From Xanthomonas fragariae (GTDB lineage: Bacteria > Pseudomonadota > Gammaproteobacteria > Xanthomonadales > Xanthomonadaceae): 64,000 nt of DNA. Below are positions 10,168-18,571 of this stretch, piece after piece. The DNA lies in contig NZ_LT853882.1 in NCBI RefSeq assembly GCF_900183975.1, positions 1 through 64,000 of the forward strand, read 5' to 3'. Both the position numbers and the translations under genes were made by a program. The notes under the pieces are model-generated. The model saw nothing but the letters and a program-made list of their open reading frames with translations. It was not told the DNA's origin and ran no database searches. The first letter of the stretch is position 1. Each line of letters starts with the position of its first letter.

Positions 10168-11364
10168 ATGAAACTGCTCAACCGCAAGCAAGCCCTGTTG
10201 TCCCTGTTCATCGCTGCGTCCCTGGGCGGGGCTGTGGTTGCTGACGCGGTCGCGCAGTCGGACCATTCGTCCGAGCGTGCCAGCCGCAAGTCCAAGAGCA
10301 GCGGTAAGGCCGCAGACCTATACCCGCAGTCCACGCGCGCGGCACCGACCATCAAGCCCTCGTCCAAGCTGAGCAGTAAGCTGCAGAAGCTGATCGAAAT
10401 CTTCAACAAGGGCGAAGACTATCCAGGCGTGCGCACCCAGGCCGATGAGATCCTGGCCAACAGTGCTGCCAACGAGGCCGACAAGGCGCTCGCCGCCCAG
10501 CTCGCTGCGCAAGCGGCCTACAATCTGGACGACGTCGCCGCTGCCAAGAAGTACTTGCAGCAGGCGATCGGCCTGAATGCGCTGGATAACAACGGCCAGT
10601 TCCAGTCGATGCTGATGCTGGCCCAGTTGCAGTTGCAGGATAACCAGCATGCTGAGGGTTTGGTCATGTTGGACAAATATCTGGATGAGAGCAAGTCGCA
10701 GCGTCCGGAAGATCTGATTCTCAAGGGCCAAGCGCTGTATCAGGCCGAGCGCTACAAGGAAGCGATTCCGGTGTTGAAGCAGGCCATCGCCGCTTCGCCC
10801 GAGCCGAAGGACACCTGGAACCAGTTGCTGATGTCGTCCTACGCCGAAGCCGGTCAGACCGGTGAAGCCGTCGCCGCTGCCGAGGCGCTCGCCGTCAAAA
10901 GCCCGGGCGACAAGAAGGCACAGCTCAACCTCGCCAGTATGTATATGCAGGCCGATCAGATGGACAAGGCCGCCGCGGTGATGGACAAGCTGCGTGCCGC
11001 CGGGCAGTTGACCGAAGAAAAGGAATACAAGCAGCTGTATTCCATCTACGCCAACACCGAGAAAAAAGAAAAGGACGTCATCGCTGTTATCAATGAAGGT
11101 ATGCAAAAAGGCATCCTCAAGCCTGATTATCAGACATACCTCGCTTTGGCGCAGTCCTACTACTACAGCGAGGATGTGCCGAAGGCGATCGAGAACTGGC
11201 AAAAAGCCGCACCGCTTTCCAAGGACGGTGAGACCTATTTGAATCTGGCCAAGGTGCTGCATTCGGAAGGTCGCATCCCGGAGGCCAGGCAGGCCGCACA
11301 GCAGGCGATCGCCAAGGGAGTCAAAAAACCTGATGACGCAAAGAAGATCATTAACTTGAAGTAA
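10168..11364 (+). CDS. Periplasmic tetratricopeptide-repeat protein
   Basis: A 398-residue protein with a cleavable signal peptide (MKLLNRKQALLSLFIAASL, cleavage probably after ADAVAQ) followed by TPR units: helical pairs such as AEGLVMLDKYLDESKSQRPE, RYKEAIPVLKQAIAASPEP, GEAVAAAEALAVKSPGDKK and VPKAIENWQKAAPLSKDGE. TPRs mediate protein-protein contacts, here in the periplasm. It lies directly upstream of tonB-exbB-exbD1-exbD2 on the same strand, 153 bases before tonB, which suggests a link to TonB-dependent transport; the exact role is not evident. The start ATG follows a GAGG-like ribosome site. Confidence 0.85.
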   Translation: MKLLNRKQALLSLFIAASLGGAVVADAVAQSDHSSERASRKSKSSGKAADLYPQSTRAAPTIKPSSKLSSKLQKLIEIFNKGEDYPGVRTQADEILANSAANEADKALAAQLAAQAAYNLDDVAAAKKYLQQAIGLNALDNNGQFQSMLMLAQLQLQDNQHAEGLVMLDKYLDESKSQRPEDLILKGQALYQAERYKEAIPVLKQAIAASPEPKDTWNQLLMSSYAEAGQTGEAVAAAEALAVKSPGDKKAQLNLASMYMQADQMDKAAAVMDKLRAAGQLTEEKEYKQLYSIYANTEKKEKDVIAVINEGMQKGILKPDYQTYLALAQSYYYSEDVPKAIENWQKAAPLSKDGETYLNLAKVLHSEGRIPEARQAAQQAIAKGVKKPDDAKKIINLK

Positions 11365-11378
11365 AAAAGAAAATAAAC

Positions 11379-11420
11379 CCCCGAAGTCCCTGTGTTTTTT
11401 AGTGGTGACAGGACTCGGGA
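11379..11420 (+). terminator. Imperfect hairpin between the TPR gene and tonB
   Basis: CCCGAAGTCCCTGT can pair with ACAGGACTCGGG across a T-rich loop. It could be a weak terminator or attenuator ahead of tonB. No Fur-box-like sequence stood out by eye in the rest of the gap. Confidence 0.4.
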
Positions 11421-11517
11421 TTGGTATAAGCTTGGGAGTTCCTGCGGCGTCAAAGCCGTCCGAAAACCTGGGGATCATTACAGTGATCCGGGCCCCTACT
11501 GAAAGAGCCATTGGCGC

Positions 11518-12189
11518 ATGACGGAACAACTCGTTATCCACAGGCATGACTATGATGCCGGGAACCAGGGTCTGAGCTGGGCCCGCATTATCGGCATTGC
11601 TTTCGTAATTGCCTTGCACCTCACTGCATTGATGATGTTGCTGATCCCTGCAGTGGCGCCAAAGGCTCCGGCAGAGAAGGAGCGCACCACCACAGTTACT
11701 TTGGTGGATGCACCGCCTCCTCCTCCTCCCCCCCCGCCGCCGCCGCCGCCGGAAGACAAGCCTCCGCCGCCGGTCAGGAATCTGTCGCCGCCGAAGCCCT
11801 CACCGGTTCCGCCGCCGCCAGAAGCTCCGGTGGTTGACGTTCCCGAACCGCGTCCTAGCGATATCGTCACGCCGCCGAGCCCGCCGTCTCAGCCGCAGCC
11901 GCCAAGTGACATCGGCGCCAGTGTCGATATCTCGTCCAAGAACATGAACCCGCCGAAGTACCCACCGGCTGCATTCCGTGCCGGTATACAAGGTGAGGTC
12001 GTCTTGATCGTGGATGTGGATGCCAGCGGCAACGTGACCAATGTGTCGGTCGAAAAGTCCAGCCGCAACCGCGACCTTGACCGTGCCGCGATGGATGCAG
12101 CACGCAAGTGGAAATTCAACGCCTCGACTGTTAACGGGCAGAAATCCGCCGGACGTGTTCGTGTCCCGGTCAACTTTGCCCTGAACTGA
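11518..12189 (+). CDS. tonB: Energy transducer TonB
   Basis: TonB spans the periplasm and passes proton-motive energy from ExbB-ExbD to outer-membrane receptors. The 223-residue protein has one N-terminal membrane anchor (about residues 21-45, GIAFVIALHLTALMMLLIP), a periplasmic proline-rich spacer (about 64-130) that includes 13 consecutive prolines and further XP pairs, and a C-terminal TonB domain with YPPAAFRAGIQGEVVLIVDV and AARKWKF. It is the first gene of tonB-exbB-exbD1-exbD2. Xanthomonads have many TonB-dependent receptors, so this system serves iron and carbohydrate uptake. The N-terminus ahead of the anchor is about 20 residues. Confidence 0.95.
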   Translation: MTEQLVIHRHDYDAGNQGLSWARIIGIAFVIALHLTALMMLLIPAVAPKAPAEKERTTTVTLVDAPPPPPPPPPPPPPEDKPPPPVRNLSPPKPSPVPPPPEAPVVDVPEPRPSDIVTPPSPPSQPQPPSDIGASVDISSKNMNPPKYPPAAFRAGIQGEVVLIVDVDASGNVTNVSVEKSSRNRDLDRAAMDAARKWKFNASTVNGQKSAGRVRVPVNFALN

Positions 12190-12195
12190 TCCCAC

Positions 12196-12215
12196 GGGCC
12201 GGCTACGGCCGGCCC
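12196..12215 (+). terminator. GC-rich hairpin between tonB and exbB
   Basis: GGGCCGGC, loop TACG, GCCGGCCC form a perfect 8-base stem. No T tract follows, so it more likely stabilises the tonB mRNA or causes partial termination within the operon. Confidence 0.5.
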
Positions 12216-12275
12216 AGGATCCTGTCTTCCTTTCGCTCCACCCTTCATCACCACACACAACTAAAGGTAAGCGTC

Positions 12276-13037
12276 ATGCTGCAGGAATTCTTTATCGCCG
12301 CCGCTGCAGGGGGCTCCAATCCGTCGGCCGCTCTGTCGCAGATGGGCTTTGAGCACTTGATCACCGAGATGACCTCCAACCCAGGCGATTTCGCCGTGTC
12401 CTGGGTCGTTCTGATCACACTGATCGCCATGTCTGCTTCTTCCTGGTACTGGACGGTCATCAACATTTTCCGCGCCACCCGTCTGAAGAGTGCGGCTGAC
12501 CGCGTCACCACCGCGTTCTGGGATGCCCCGAATGCACAGGACGCCATCCGCGCTATGGAAGCGCAGTCGGCTTCCGAGCCGTTCTCGAAGATCGCGCTGG
12601 ACGCAGCCCAGGCTGCTGCTCACCACCAGCGCGCCGAAGGCAGCACCGGCGGTCTGGGCGAGAGCCTGAGCCGCTCGGAGTTTGTCGATCGCGCCCTGCG
12701 TCAGGCCGTGACCCGCGAAAGCACCAAGCTGCAGTCCGGCATGACCCTGCTCGCCACCGTCGGTGCGACCGCACCGTTCGTCGGTCTGCTGGGTACTGTC
12801 TGGGGCATCTATGGCGCGCTGATCAAGATCGGTGCAACTGGTTCGGCCTCCATCGACGCCGTTGCCGGCCCGGTGGGCGAAGCGCTGATCATGACCGCGA
12901 TCGGCCTGTTCGTCGCTATCCCGGCGGTGTTCGCGTTCAACTTCTTCTCCAAGGTCAACAGCTCGGTGATCGCCAAGTTCGACACCTTTGCCCATGACCT
13001 ACACGACTTCTTCGCCACCGGTTCGCGCGTCCGCTAA
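12276..13037 (+). CDS. exbB: Biopolymer transport protein ExbB
   Basis: ExbB is the inner-membrane proton-channel subunit of the TonB motor (MotA/TolQ/ExbB family). The 253-residue protein has a first membrane segment at about residues 40-62 and two more around LLATVGATAPFVGLLGTVWGIYGALI and LIMTAIGLFVAIPAVFAFNFF, with the family-typical GTVWGI and IPAV motifs. The cytoplasmic loop between TM1 and TM2 is long, as usual. An AAAGG ribosome site precedes the ATG. It lies 86 bases after tonB and 46 before exbD1. Confidence 0.96.
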   Translation: MLQEFFIAAAAGGSNPSAALSQMGFEHLITEMTSNPGDFAVSWVVLITLIAMSASSWYWTVINIFRATRLKSAADRVTTAFWDAPNAQDAIRAMEAQSASEPFSKIALDAAQAAAHHQRAEGSTGGLGESLSRSEFVDRALRQAVTRESTKLQSGMTLLATVGATAPFVGLLGTVWGIYGALIKIGATGSASIDAVAGPVGEALIMTAIGLFVAIPAVFAFNFFSKVNSSVIAKFDTFAHDLHDFFATGSRVR

Positions 13038-13083
13038 TCCGGTCTTAAAGAACGCCTTCGCAACGATTTAGACGGAGCCCGTT

Positions 13084-13506
13084 ATGGCCTTCAGTAGTGG
13101 AAACAGCGGCGGCCCGATGGCCGACATCAATGTGACGCCCCTCGTGGACGTTATGTTGGTGCTGCTGATCATATTCATCATTACGGCGCCGCTGATGTCC
13201 CATAAGGTCAAGGTGGAGCTGCCACAGGCCAACTTGATCCAGAAGGAAGATGCGGAAAAACGCGCCGCACCGATCACTCTGGCCGTCAAGGAAGACGGGT
13301 CGCTGTACTGGAACGACGAGCCGATTTCCAAGGAAGCCTTGGAATCGCGCCTGTCCACCGCAGCACAGCAGACTCCGCAACCGCCGCTCAATTTGCGCGG
13401 CGACCGCACGACCAAGATGCGTACGATCAACGAGATCACCAAGATCGCGCAGGGTCAGGGCATGCTGGACGTCGGCTTCGTTGCAACCAAAGAGAAGGGG
13501 CAGTAA
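13084..13506 (+). CDS. exbD1: Biopolymer transport protein ExbD, first copy
   Basis: ExbD forms the ion-conducting core with ExbB. The 140-residue protein has a short cytoplasmic N-terminus containing [20 protein letters not shown], in which the membrane aspartate (VDVML) is the proton-carrying residue, then a periplasmic domain. It overlaps in sequence with the next gene: the first 45 residues of both copies are almost the same, while the periplasmic domains differ strongly, so the pair arose by duplication. A GGAG ribosome site precedes the ATG. Confidence 0.95.
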   Translation: MAFSSGNSGGPMADINVTPLVDVMLVLLIIFIITAPLMSHKVKVELPQANLIQKEDAEKRAAPITLAVKEDGSLYWNDEPISKEALESRLSTAAQQTPQPPLNLRGDRTTKMRTINEITKIAQGQGMLDVGFVATKEKGQ

Positions 13507-13509
13507 GCC

Positions 13510-13920
13510 ATGGCATTCAGTACCAGTGGAAACCGAGGCCCAATGGCCGACATTAACGTCACGCCCCTCGTGGACGTGATGTTGGTGCTGCTGATCATCT
13601 TCATCGTGACCGCGCCGATCATGACGTACCCGATTGCCGTGGATCTGCCGCAGCGGGTGCTCAATCCGCCACCGCAGACGACCGAACCGCCGCCGCCGAT
13701 CGAGTTGCGTATAGACGCCAGCAACCAGGTGTTCTGGAACAATAGCCCCACTCCGGTTGCGCAGTTGCAACAGAAGATGGAAGAAGTGGTTCAGGCCGAT
13801 CCGACCAATCAGCCGGAACTGCGCATCGACGCCAATGAAGATGCGGAGTATGAGGTGATGGCCAAGGTCCTCGCCGCGGCGAAAAACTCACAGATGAAAA
13901 AAATCGGCTTCATGCAGTAA
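13510..13920 (+). CDS. exbD2: Biopolymer transport protein ExbD, second copy
   Basis: A 136-residue ExbD paralogue that starts three bases after the exbD1 stop codon, implying translational coupling. It retains the membrane segment with the essential aspartate ([19 protein letters not shown]) and a periplasmic domain with a Pro-rich insert ([17 protein letters not shown]). In X. campestris a duplicated exbD is known, and exbD2 has been linked to plant interaction rather than iron uptake; that is knowledge of the species, not something visible here. The operon ends with a strong terminator at 13961. Confidence 0.94.
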   Translation: MAFSTSGNRGPMADINVTPLVDVMLVLLIIFIVTAPIMTYPIAVDLPQRVLNPPPQTTEPPPPIELRIDASNQVFWNNSPTPVAQLQQKMEEVVQADPTNQPELRIDANEDAEYEVMAKVLAAAKNSQMKKIGFMQ

Positions 13921-13960
13921 GACATCGCAAGATCGTAGTACACAGTCATGAAACGACTGC

Positions 13961-13987
13961 AACGCCACCGGAAACGGTGGCGTTTTT
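13961..13987 (+). terminator. Intrinsic terminator of the tonB-exbB-exbD operon
   Basis: AACGCCACCG, loop GAAA, CGGTGGCGTT followed by T residues: a perfect 10-base stem with a GNRA tetraloop and T tract. Confidence 0.92.
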
Positions 13988-14281
13988 TATGCTCGATCGA
14001 ACATGGCCGTTGTCAGACACTGGTATTAGGTGGGCAGAATCAGCACTTGCTACATCGCCTGCGTTGAGTTTTTTTGGTGGCGATACGTCGAGATACCTGC
14101 GCGCCGATTCGCACGCAGGTTGTCAGCAGGTTTGGAGCGGTGTGACATTGGACGTCAAGCACAATGGTTTAGTTTGTCGTCCCTGAAACATTGCTCTCAA
14201 GTACAAATCGCCAGCAGTCACAGCCGCGCGATGCGCGATGGATGGAGCACGCCCATCTGGTTTCCTAGCCGCGAAGAAAAC

Positions 14282-14374
14282 AAGGGCACCTCTAAAAACT
14301 TCGACTCCCATAAATCGCGCGCTATGCGCATCAAAGACTTGCGAGCGCCTTGGTCGAGTATTAAAGGTGCCTTA
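14282..14374. repeat. Short element with IS-like inverted ends
   Basis: The stretch starts AAGGGCACCTCTAAAA and ends with the complement of AAGGCACCTTTAATAC, an imperfect inverted repeat spaced by about 60 bases. The 16-base end GGGCACCTCTAAAAAC (14284-14299) recurs exactly, inverted, at 33910-33925. It is probably a non-autonomous or solo remnant of an insertion sequence. The rest of 13988-14404 shows no gene. Confidence 0.5.
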
Positions 14375-14404
14375 GAGCGAGAACCCGTACTCCTCTCGCC
14401 GCGT

Positions 14405-15148
14405 TTAAACAGACCCCTGTTCTTGAGATGTCGACACTCTTCTCCACCAAACAGTCTTAACGAAAAGCCAGCTGCGTACGGGCGTCTTGATCACTAGCAA
14501 AAGAAATCCGATCGAAAGCAAGCACCAAACGGCCGGGAATTCATTCGGATTGTTCGTGGTCAGTCTGGCCAGAATTGGCCCCAACAAAAGATGGAAAATC
14601 GTAAACCTCCACGAACCATAGGCTAGCGGAACGATGAAGGCGGCAAAGATATAGGGTGCCCAGACGACCTTGAAGCCAAAGATGGTGACGCTGAGAATGT
14701 CGTTGACGGGTAGCTCCCAGGCTATATGCCAGTTTCCACTGACCGAACAAAGGCGATCAGAGCAGAGAGCCGTTCCTTTGGGTACGTGACTTGCCCATTC
14801 GAAGGGGTAGATTTTGAGGATCATCAGGATGAGACAGATGAAGCAAGCGAAATACGCATAATTCTTCACCTTATTTTTCGCCGCTTCTGGGATGAAATAA
14901 AGTGATATCGCATTTATGAAGAAAGGCTGTATTGCGATATGAAGGAAACCGAGTAACGTGGCAACTTGGTTCATCGGGTTGCTGCAGGAGTTGATTACGG
15001 TGTAGGTGAAAGCCTGTAGGATTTCCATAAGCGAAAAGAATGCAAGGCATCCCCACAATTCGAACGGTTCTTTTTTGTAGGCCGAGTATGCGCATCCTAA
15101 GAAGCCGCAAGCAGCTACCGCCGTGGAAGCTTGTCCATTCCAGCACAT
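14405..15148 (-). CDS. Conserved membrane protein of unknown function (DUF5765-like)
   Basis: A 247-residue protein with about seven hydrophobic segments (for example LWGCLAFFSLMEILQAFTYTVI, YAYFACFICLILMILKIYPF, FTIFHLLLGPILARL). The start MCWNGQASTAVAACGFLGCAYSAY and the next segment resemble a family I remember as DUF5765, whose members start MCWxGxAS; the assignment is from memory. The gene has lower GC than its neighbours and lies alone between accessory elements, which suggests acquisition. No enzymatic motif is seen. Its stop region reaches into DNA shared with the neighbouring gap, and no operon partner exists. Confidence 0.7.
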   Translation of the reverse strand: MCWNGQASTAVAACGFLGCAYSAYKKEPFELWGCLAFFSLMEILQAFTYTVINSCSNPMNQVATLLGFLHIAIQPFFINAISLYFIPEAAKNKVKNYAYFACFICLILMILKIYPFEWASHVPKGTALCSDRLCSVSGNWHIAWELPVNDILSVTIFGFKVVWAPYIFAAFIVPLAYGSWRFTIFHLLLGPILARLTTNNPNEFPAVWCLLSIGFLLLVIKTPVRSWLFVKTVWWRRVSTSQEQGSV

Positions 15149-15294
15149 AATGAATGTAGGTAGTTAGAAGGTAACCTTCAGAGTATGTGAAGTGGGAAGG
15201 ATTTAAGTTTCATTTTCGGAAGCTATCACGCCAAAAGCGAGCCTTCTAAAGTTATCGTTGCTGATTCGCGGCAGTGGTCGAGCCGTACACATTG

Positions 15295-15443
15295 CTTAGA
15301 GCCGCTAACATAGCGTGGCGGGCAGTGGCGAGGTAAGTACGGCCGGCGCACATTAACCGAAATTTAAGGGTGGTTAATGCCGATTTCGAGAACTGGCCGC
15401 TCCCGCCTGGCGGCAACGCAGTAGCTTTGTTAGCCGCTCTAAG
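15295..15443. repeat. Dispersed palindromic repeat, copy 2
   Basis: Ends are CTTAGAGCCGCTAAC and the complement of CTTAGAGCGGCTAACAAAG. The interior is diverged but keeps CCCGCCTGGCGGC and a TTCGAGA analogue of the TTCCGAG core. An IS relic abuts its right end directly. Confidence 0.75.
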
Positions 15444-15850
15444 TCGGCCCTGAAAATCCCTCCTTGGGCAGCAGGCGCCTCGGCTGACAGCCGCAATTGG
15501 CTCAGGGATGGCCTTGTCATTGCCCGGATCCATTTGTGCAAAAATGCGATCCAGGTAATCTCAAACGCGTTTTCAGCCCGCCGCACAGCTGAGTATGTGC
15601 AGCACATTGCCGTGACGCCTTTCAGCCTGCAGTCTTCTTCAGATGTTCGATCACCGGTTCGACCTATTGTCGTCTTTTGATCCAGCTCCACTGCCGTCGC
15701 GTTAAAGTTTTGGCTTGCCGCGATGCAGGACCTGCACCATCGATCTCGCACCTACGATAGCCCAGGTCGTTGTTCAACGCTCACATCTTGTAGCCCATGC
15801 ATTTACTCCAGTTGCATCGGGTACGGGTTGTCTGGAAAACTGCGCGCACC
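15444..15850 (-). mobile_element. Decayed relic of the IS1478-like element (3' part)
   Basis: On the minus strand this stretch aligns, with many substitutions and short gaps, to the 3' 400 bases of the IS copy at 21333-22801: terminal GGCCCTGAAAATCCC, then CCTTTCAGCCTGCAG, TCAGATGTTCGATCACCGG and GCCGCGATGCAGGACCTGCA are recognisable in the same order. No reading frame survives. It is an older insertion than the two near-complete copies and lies head-on against copy 1 (15861). Confidence 0.75.
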
Positions 15851-15860
15851 CACAATAAAT

Positions 15861-17351
15861 AGTCGCACCTGAAAAACCCCAACCACCCAACGACCGCAAG
15901 GCCTTGATGTCTGCACCGGCGTGCCAGAACTACCGGTGTTCGCTACGCTGAAGGCTGGTTTCTGGCAATTTCCGCCCATGCGTACACGCCGTCCTGCTGC
16001 CGAAGACAGACCCGCCGACGAGTTGTTTCGTTCGCGGCTGGAGAACCAGATCGATCTGCGTCATCCGCTGGCGCGGCTGAGCCAACAGATGCCGTGGACG
16101 GCGTTGGAGCAAGCACTTTCATCGCGCTTGCCGGCCACCCAGGCCGGTGGCGGTCGGCCGGCATTGCCGGTGCGGCTGATTGCCGGTTTGCTCTACCTCA
16201 AACACGCCTACGACCTGTCCGATGAAGCGGTGTGCGAGCGCTGGCTGGAGAATCCGTACTGGCAGTTCTTCACCGGTGAGGTCGTGTTCCAGACGCGCTT
16301 GCCGAGCGATGCCAGCTCGCTGACGCGCTGGCGGCAGCGCCTGGGTGAGGCCGGGATGGAAGAGCTGCTGGCGCACACCATCAACGCCGCGCATGCGATG
16401 CAGGCGGTGGACGCACGCGAGTTGTCGCGGGTGATCGTGGACACCACGGTGCAGGAAAAGGCGATCGCCTATCCGACCGACAGCCGTTTGCTGGAGGTGG
16501 CACGCAAGAAGCTGGTGTTACTGGCCAAGCGGCACGGCATCGGATTGCGGCAGAGCTACGCGCGGCAAGGCCCGGCCCTGAGCCGCAAGGCAGGTCGGTA
16601 TGCGCATGCGCGCCAGTTCAAGCGGATGCGGCGCATCTTGCGACGTCAACGCACAGTGCTGGAACGGCTCGTGCGCGACATCCAACGCAAACTCGATCAG
16701 GTAAACACCGGCGTGCGCGAGCGCATCGCTGTCTGGCTGGAACGTGCGCAACGGCTGTACACGCAGCGTCCGAAGGACAAACAAAAACTGTACGCATTGC
16801 ATGCCCCGGAAGTGGAATGCATCGGCAAGGGCAAGGCGCGTCAAGCGTACGAATTCGGCGTCAAGGTCGGCATTGCGGTCACCGCCTGCAAGGGATTGGT
16901 CGTGGGTGCGCGCAGCTTCCCGGGCAACCCGTACGACGGCGATACCTTGGCCGAGCAGCTGGAGCAGACACGCGGGTTGCTGCAGGATGTGAGCGTAGAA
17001 CCGACGGTGGCGATCGCGGGCGCGAAGTCGATGGCGTGCAGGTCCTGCATCGCGGCAAGGCCAAGACGCTGACGCGACGGCAATGGCGCTGGATCAAGCG
17101 ACGGCAGGCGGTGGAGCCGGTGATCGGACATCTGAAAGACGACTGCCGGTTGCGTCGCTGCAGGCTGAAAGGTGCCCAAGGCGATGCGCTGCACGTGCTC
17201 GGCTGCGCGGCCGGCTACAACCTGCGCTGGCTGCTGCGCTGGATCGCGTTTTTGCGTGCCTGGATGCGGGCGATGGGATGGTCATCCTTGAGCGCCGTGC
17301 CGCTGTCACCGACGGCACCTGGCGCTTGAAGGGGATTTTTCAGGGACGACT
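15861..17351 (+). mobile_element. IS5-family (IS1478-like) element, copy 1, defective
   Basis: The 1,491-base element starts AGTCGCACCTGAAAAACCCC and ends with the complement of AGTCGTCCCTGAAAAATCCC. The flanks read AAT on both sides, a possible 3-base target duplication. It is almost the same as the inverted copy at 21333-22801 but lacks 16 bases in the transposase gene. Confidence 0.88.
15921..17329 (+). pseudogene. IS5-family (IS1478-like) transposase, 16-base deletion
   Basis: The transposase starts at MRTRRPAAEDR (15978) or slightly upstream and reads continuously through the DUF772-type N-terminal domain (LIAGLLYLKHAYDLSDEAVCERWLENPYWQFF) and the DDE core (RVIVDTTVQEKAI; FGVKVGIAVTACKGLVVGARSFPGNPYDGDTLAEQLEQ). 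Near 17017 the sequence jumps between two GCGATC hexamers and loses 16 bases compared with the other copy, so the C-terminal part, with RQAVEPVIGHLKDDCRLRR containing the last catalytic glutamate, is in another frame. The protein would stop after about 383 residues and lack that glutamate. Confidence 0.88.
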
Positions 17352-17448
17352 AATAAGGCAGTAAATAGTGCATCGGGGCAGAAAAACTCTGACGGCCATG
17401 TCGACGGTGATACTCGAGGCATCTCCTTGCCTTATGCGACTAAATGTC

Positions 17449-18216
17449 TCAAACCTTAATTGACGCGCTTCGCAGTATCTGCAGATACGCACGCACCGTC
17501 GCATCAAGTCCTTGATACAACGCCTCGCTGGTCAACGCATGGCCGATCGACACTTCCAATACGCCTGGGACAGCGGCCAGAAAATCGCCCAGGTTGGTCT
17601 GCGACAAATCATGCCCTGCATTGATGCCCAGGCTTGCATCACTGGCGCCTCGGGCAGCATCGGCAAACAACCGGAATGCGGCATCCGGCTTTCCGCTCGC
17701 ATGTGCCTGCGCATACGGGCCGGTGTATAACTCGACGCGGTCTGCACCAAGTGCAGCTGCCCGAGCGACGTCGGGATTGCCGGCGTCGACGAACAGGCTG
17801 ACGCGGCTGCCAAGTGTCTTGAACGCACCGATCAACTCGCCGAGCGGCGCGGTGTTCTGCGCAAAATCGAAGCCGTGATCCGAGGTGAGTTGCCCATCCT
17901 CATCGGGCACCAGCGTGACCTGTTCCGGACGTGTGGCGCGACACAGTTCCAACAGTCCCGGATAGCCATCGCGCGGCGGGGCGAACGGGTTGCCCTCGAT
18001 ATTGAATTCGACTGAGTGCGCGCGCGTCAGCACACTCAGCGCCAGCACGTCGTCGGCGCGAATATGCCGCTGGTCCGGGCGTGGATGCACGGTGATGCCG
18101 TGCGCGCCAGCGGCGATGCAGGTGCGCGCGGCGTGCACCACATCCGGAACGTGTCCGCCGCGCGAATTACGCAGCGCAGCGATCTTGTTGACGTTGACGC
18201 TGAGCCGGGTCGTCAC
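17449..18216 (-). CDS. pdxJ: Pyridoxine 5'-phosphate synthase PdxJ
   Basis: PdxJ condenses 1-deoxyxylulose 5-phosphate with 3-amino-2-oxopropyl phosphate to make pyridoxine 5'-phosphate, the last ring-forming step of vitamin B6 synthesis. The protein is a TIM barrel; family motifs are [49 protein letters not shown] and the late [13 protein letters not shown] with [12 protein letters not shown] start at 18216 (reading VTTRLSVN) gives 255 residues, the normal length, with GAGAAA upstream as ribosome site. It begins 11 bases after the small membrane protein gene on the same strand, so the two are probably co-transcribed. Confidence 0.95.
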   Translation of the reverse strand: MTTRLSVNVNKIAALRNSRGGHVPDVVHAARTCIAAGAHGITVHPRPDQRHIRADDVLALSVLTRAHSVEFNIEGNPFAPPRDGYPGLLELCRATRPEQVTLVPDEDGQLTSDHGFDFAQNTAPLGELIGAFKTLGSRVSLFVDAGNPDVARAAALGADRVELYTGPYAQAHASGKPDAAFRLFADAARGASDASLGINAGHDLSQTNLGDFLAAVPGVLEVSIGHALTSEALYQGLDATVRAYLQILRSASIKV

Positions 18217-18227
18217 GATGTCGTTTC

Positions 18228-18497
18228 TCAGGCCTGCGGCTCGCCGCTGTGCGTGGGGGCAACGGTAGCAGACTTGCGTGCCTCCGCCAGTTCGCGCAGG
18301 TGGCGCAGTTCTGCCGGGTCGATCATGCTGCTGGCGTCGCGCTGGGTGTCGCCCATGCGCGAGGCGAACCAACCGCGCGTCCACAGCAGCAGGAGTAGCA
18401 ATGCCACCAGCAGCGAGACCACCAGCAACCACACGTGCGGTGTGCTGAAGGCCAGCACCAGCGCACCAAGTGCCATAAGCAGAAACAGCCAGTGCAT
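18228..18497 (-). CDS. Small membrane protein of unknown function
   Basis: An 89-residue protein with two adjacent hydrophobic segments ([14 protein letters not shown] and [17 protein letters not shown]) followed by a hydrophilic, charged tail ([16 protein letters not shown]). No family is recognised beyond similarity to short proteins of xanthomonads. It lies between cls and pdxJ, all on the minus strand, with only 11 bases to pdxJ, so it is probably translated as part of that transcript. Confidence 0.7.
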   Translation of the reverse strand: MHWLFLLMALGALVLAFSTPHVWLLVVSLLVALLLLLLWTRGWFASRMGDTQRDASSMIDPAELRHLRELAEARKSATVAPTHSGEPQA

Positions 18498-18571
18498 GAC
18501 GAACTCCCCGTTGAGTGGCGGCAGTGTAGCGCCGTGCTAGGCACGGTTCCACGTGGTAAGAGAGGCCCGCG

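Noticed and set aside
18540..18556. Possible fourth parS site GTTCCACGTGG
   Set aside because: Only one and a half arms match (the right arm reads TAAG instead of AAC), so it is probably chance.
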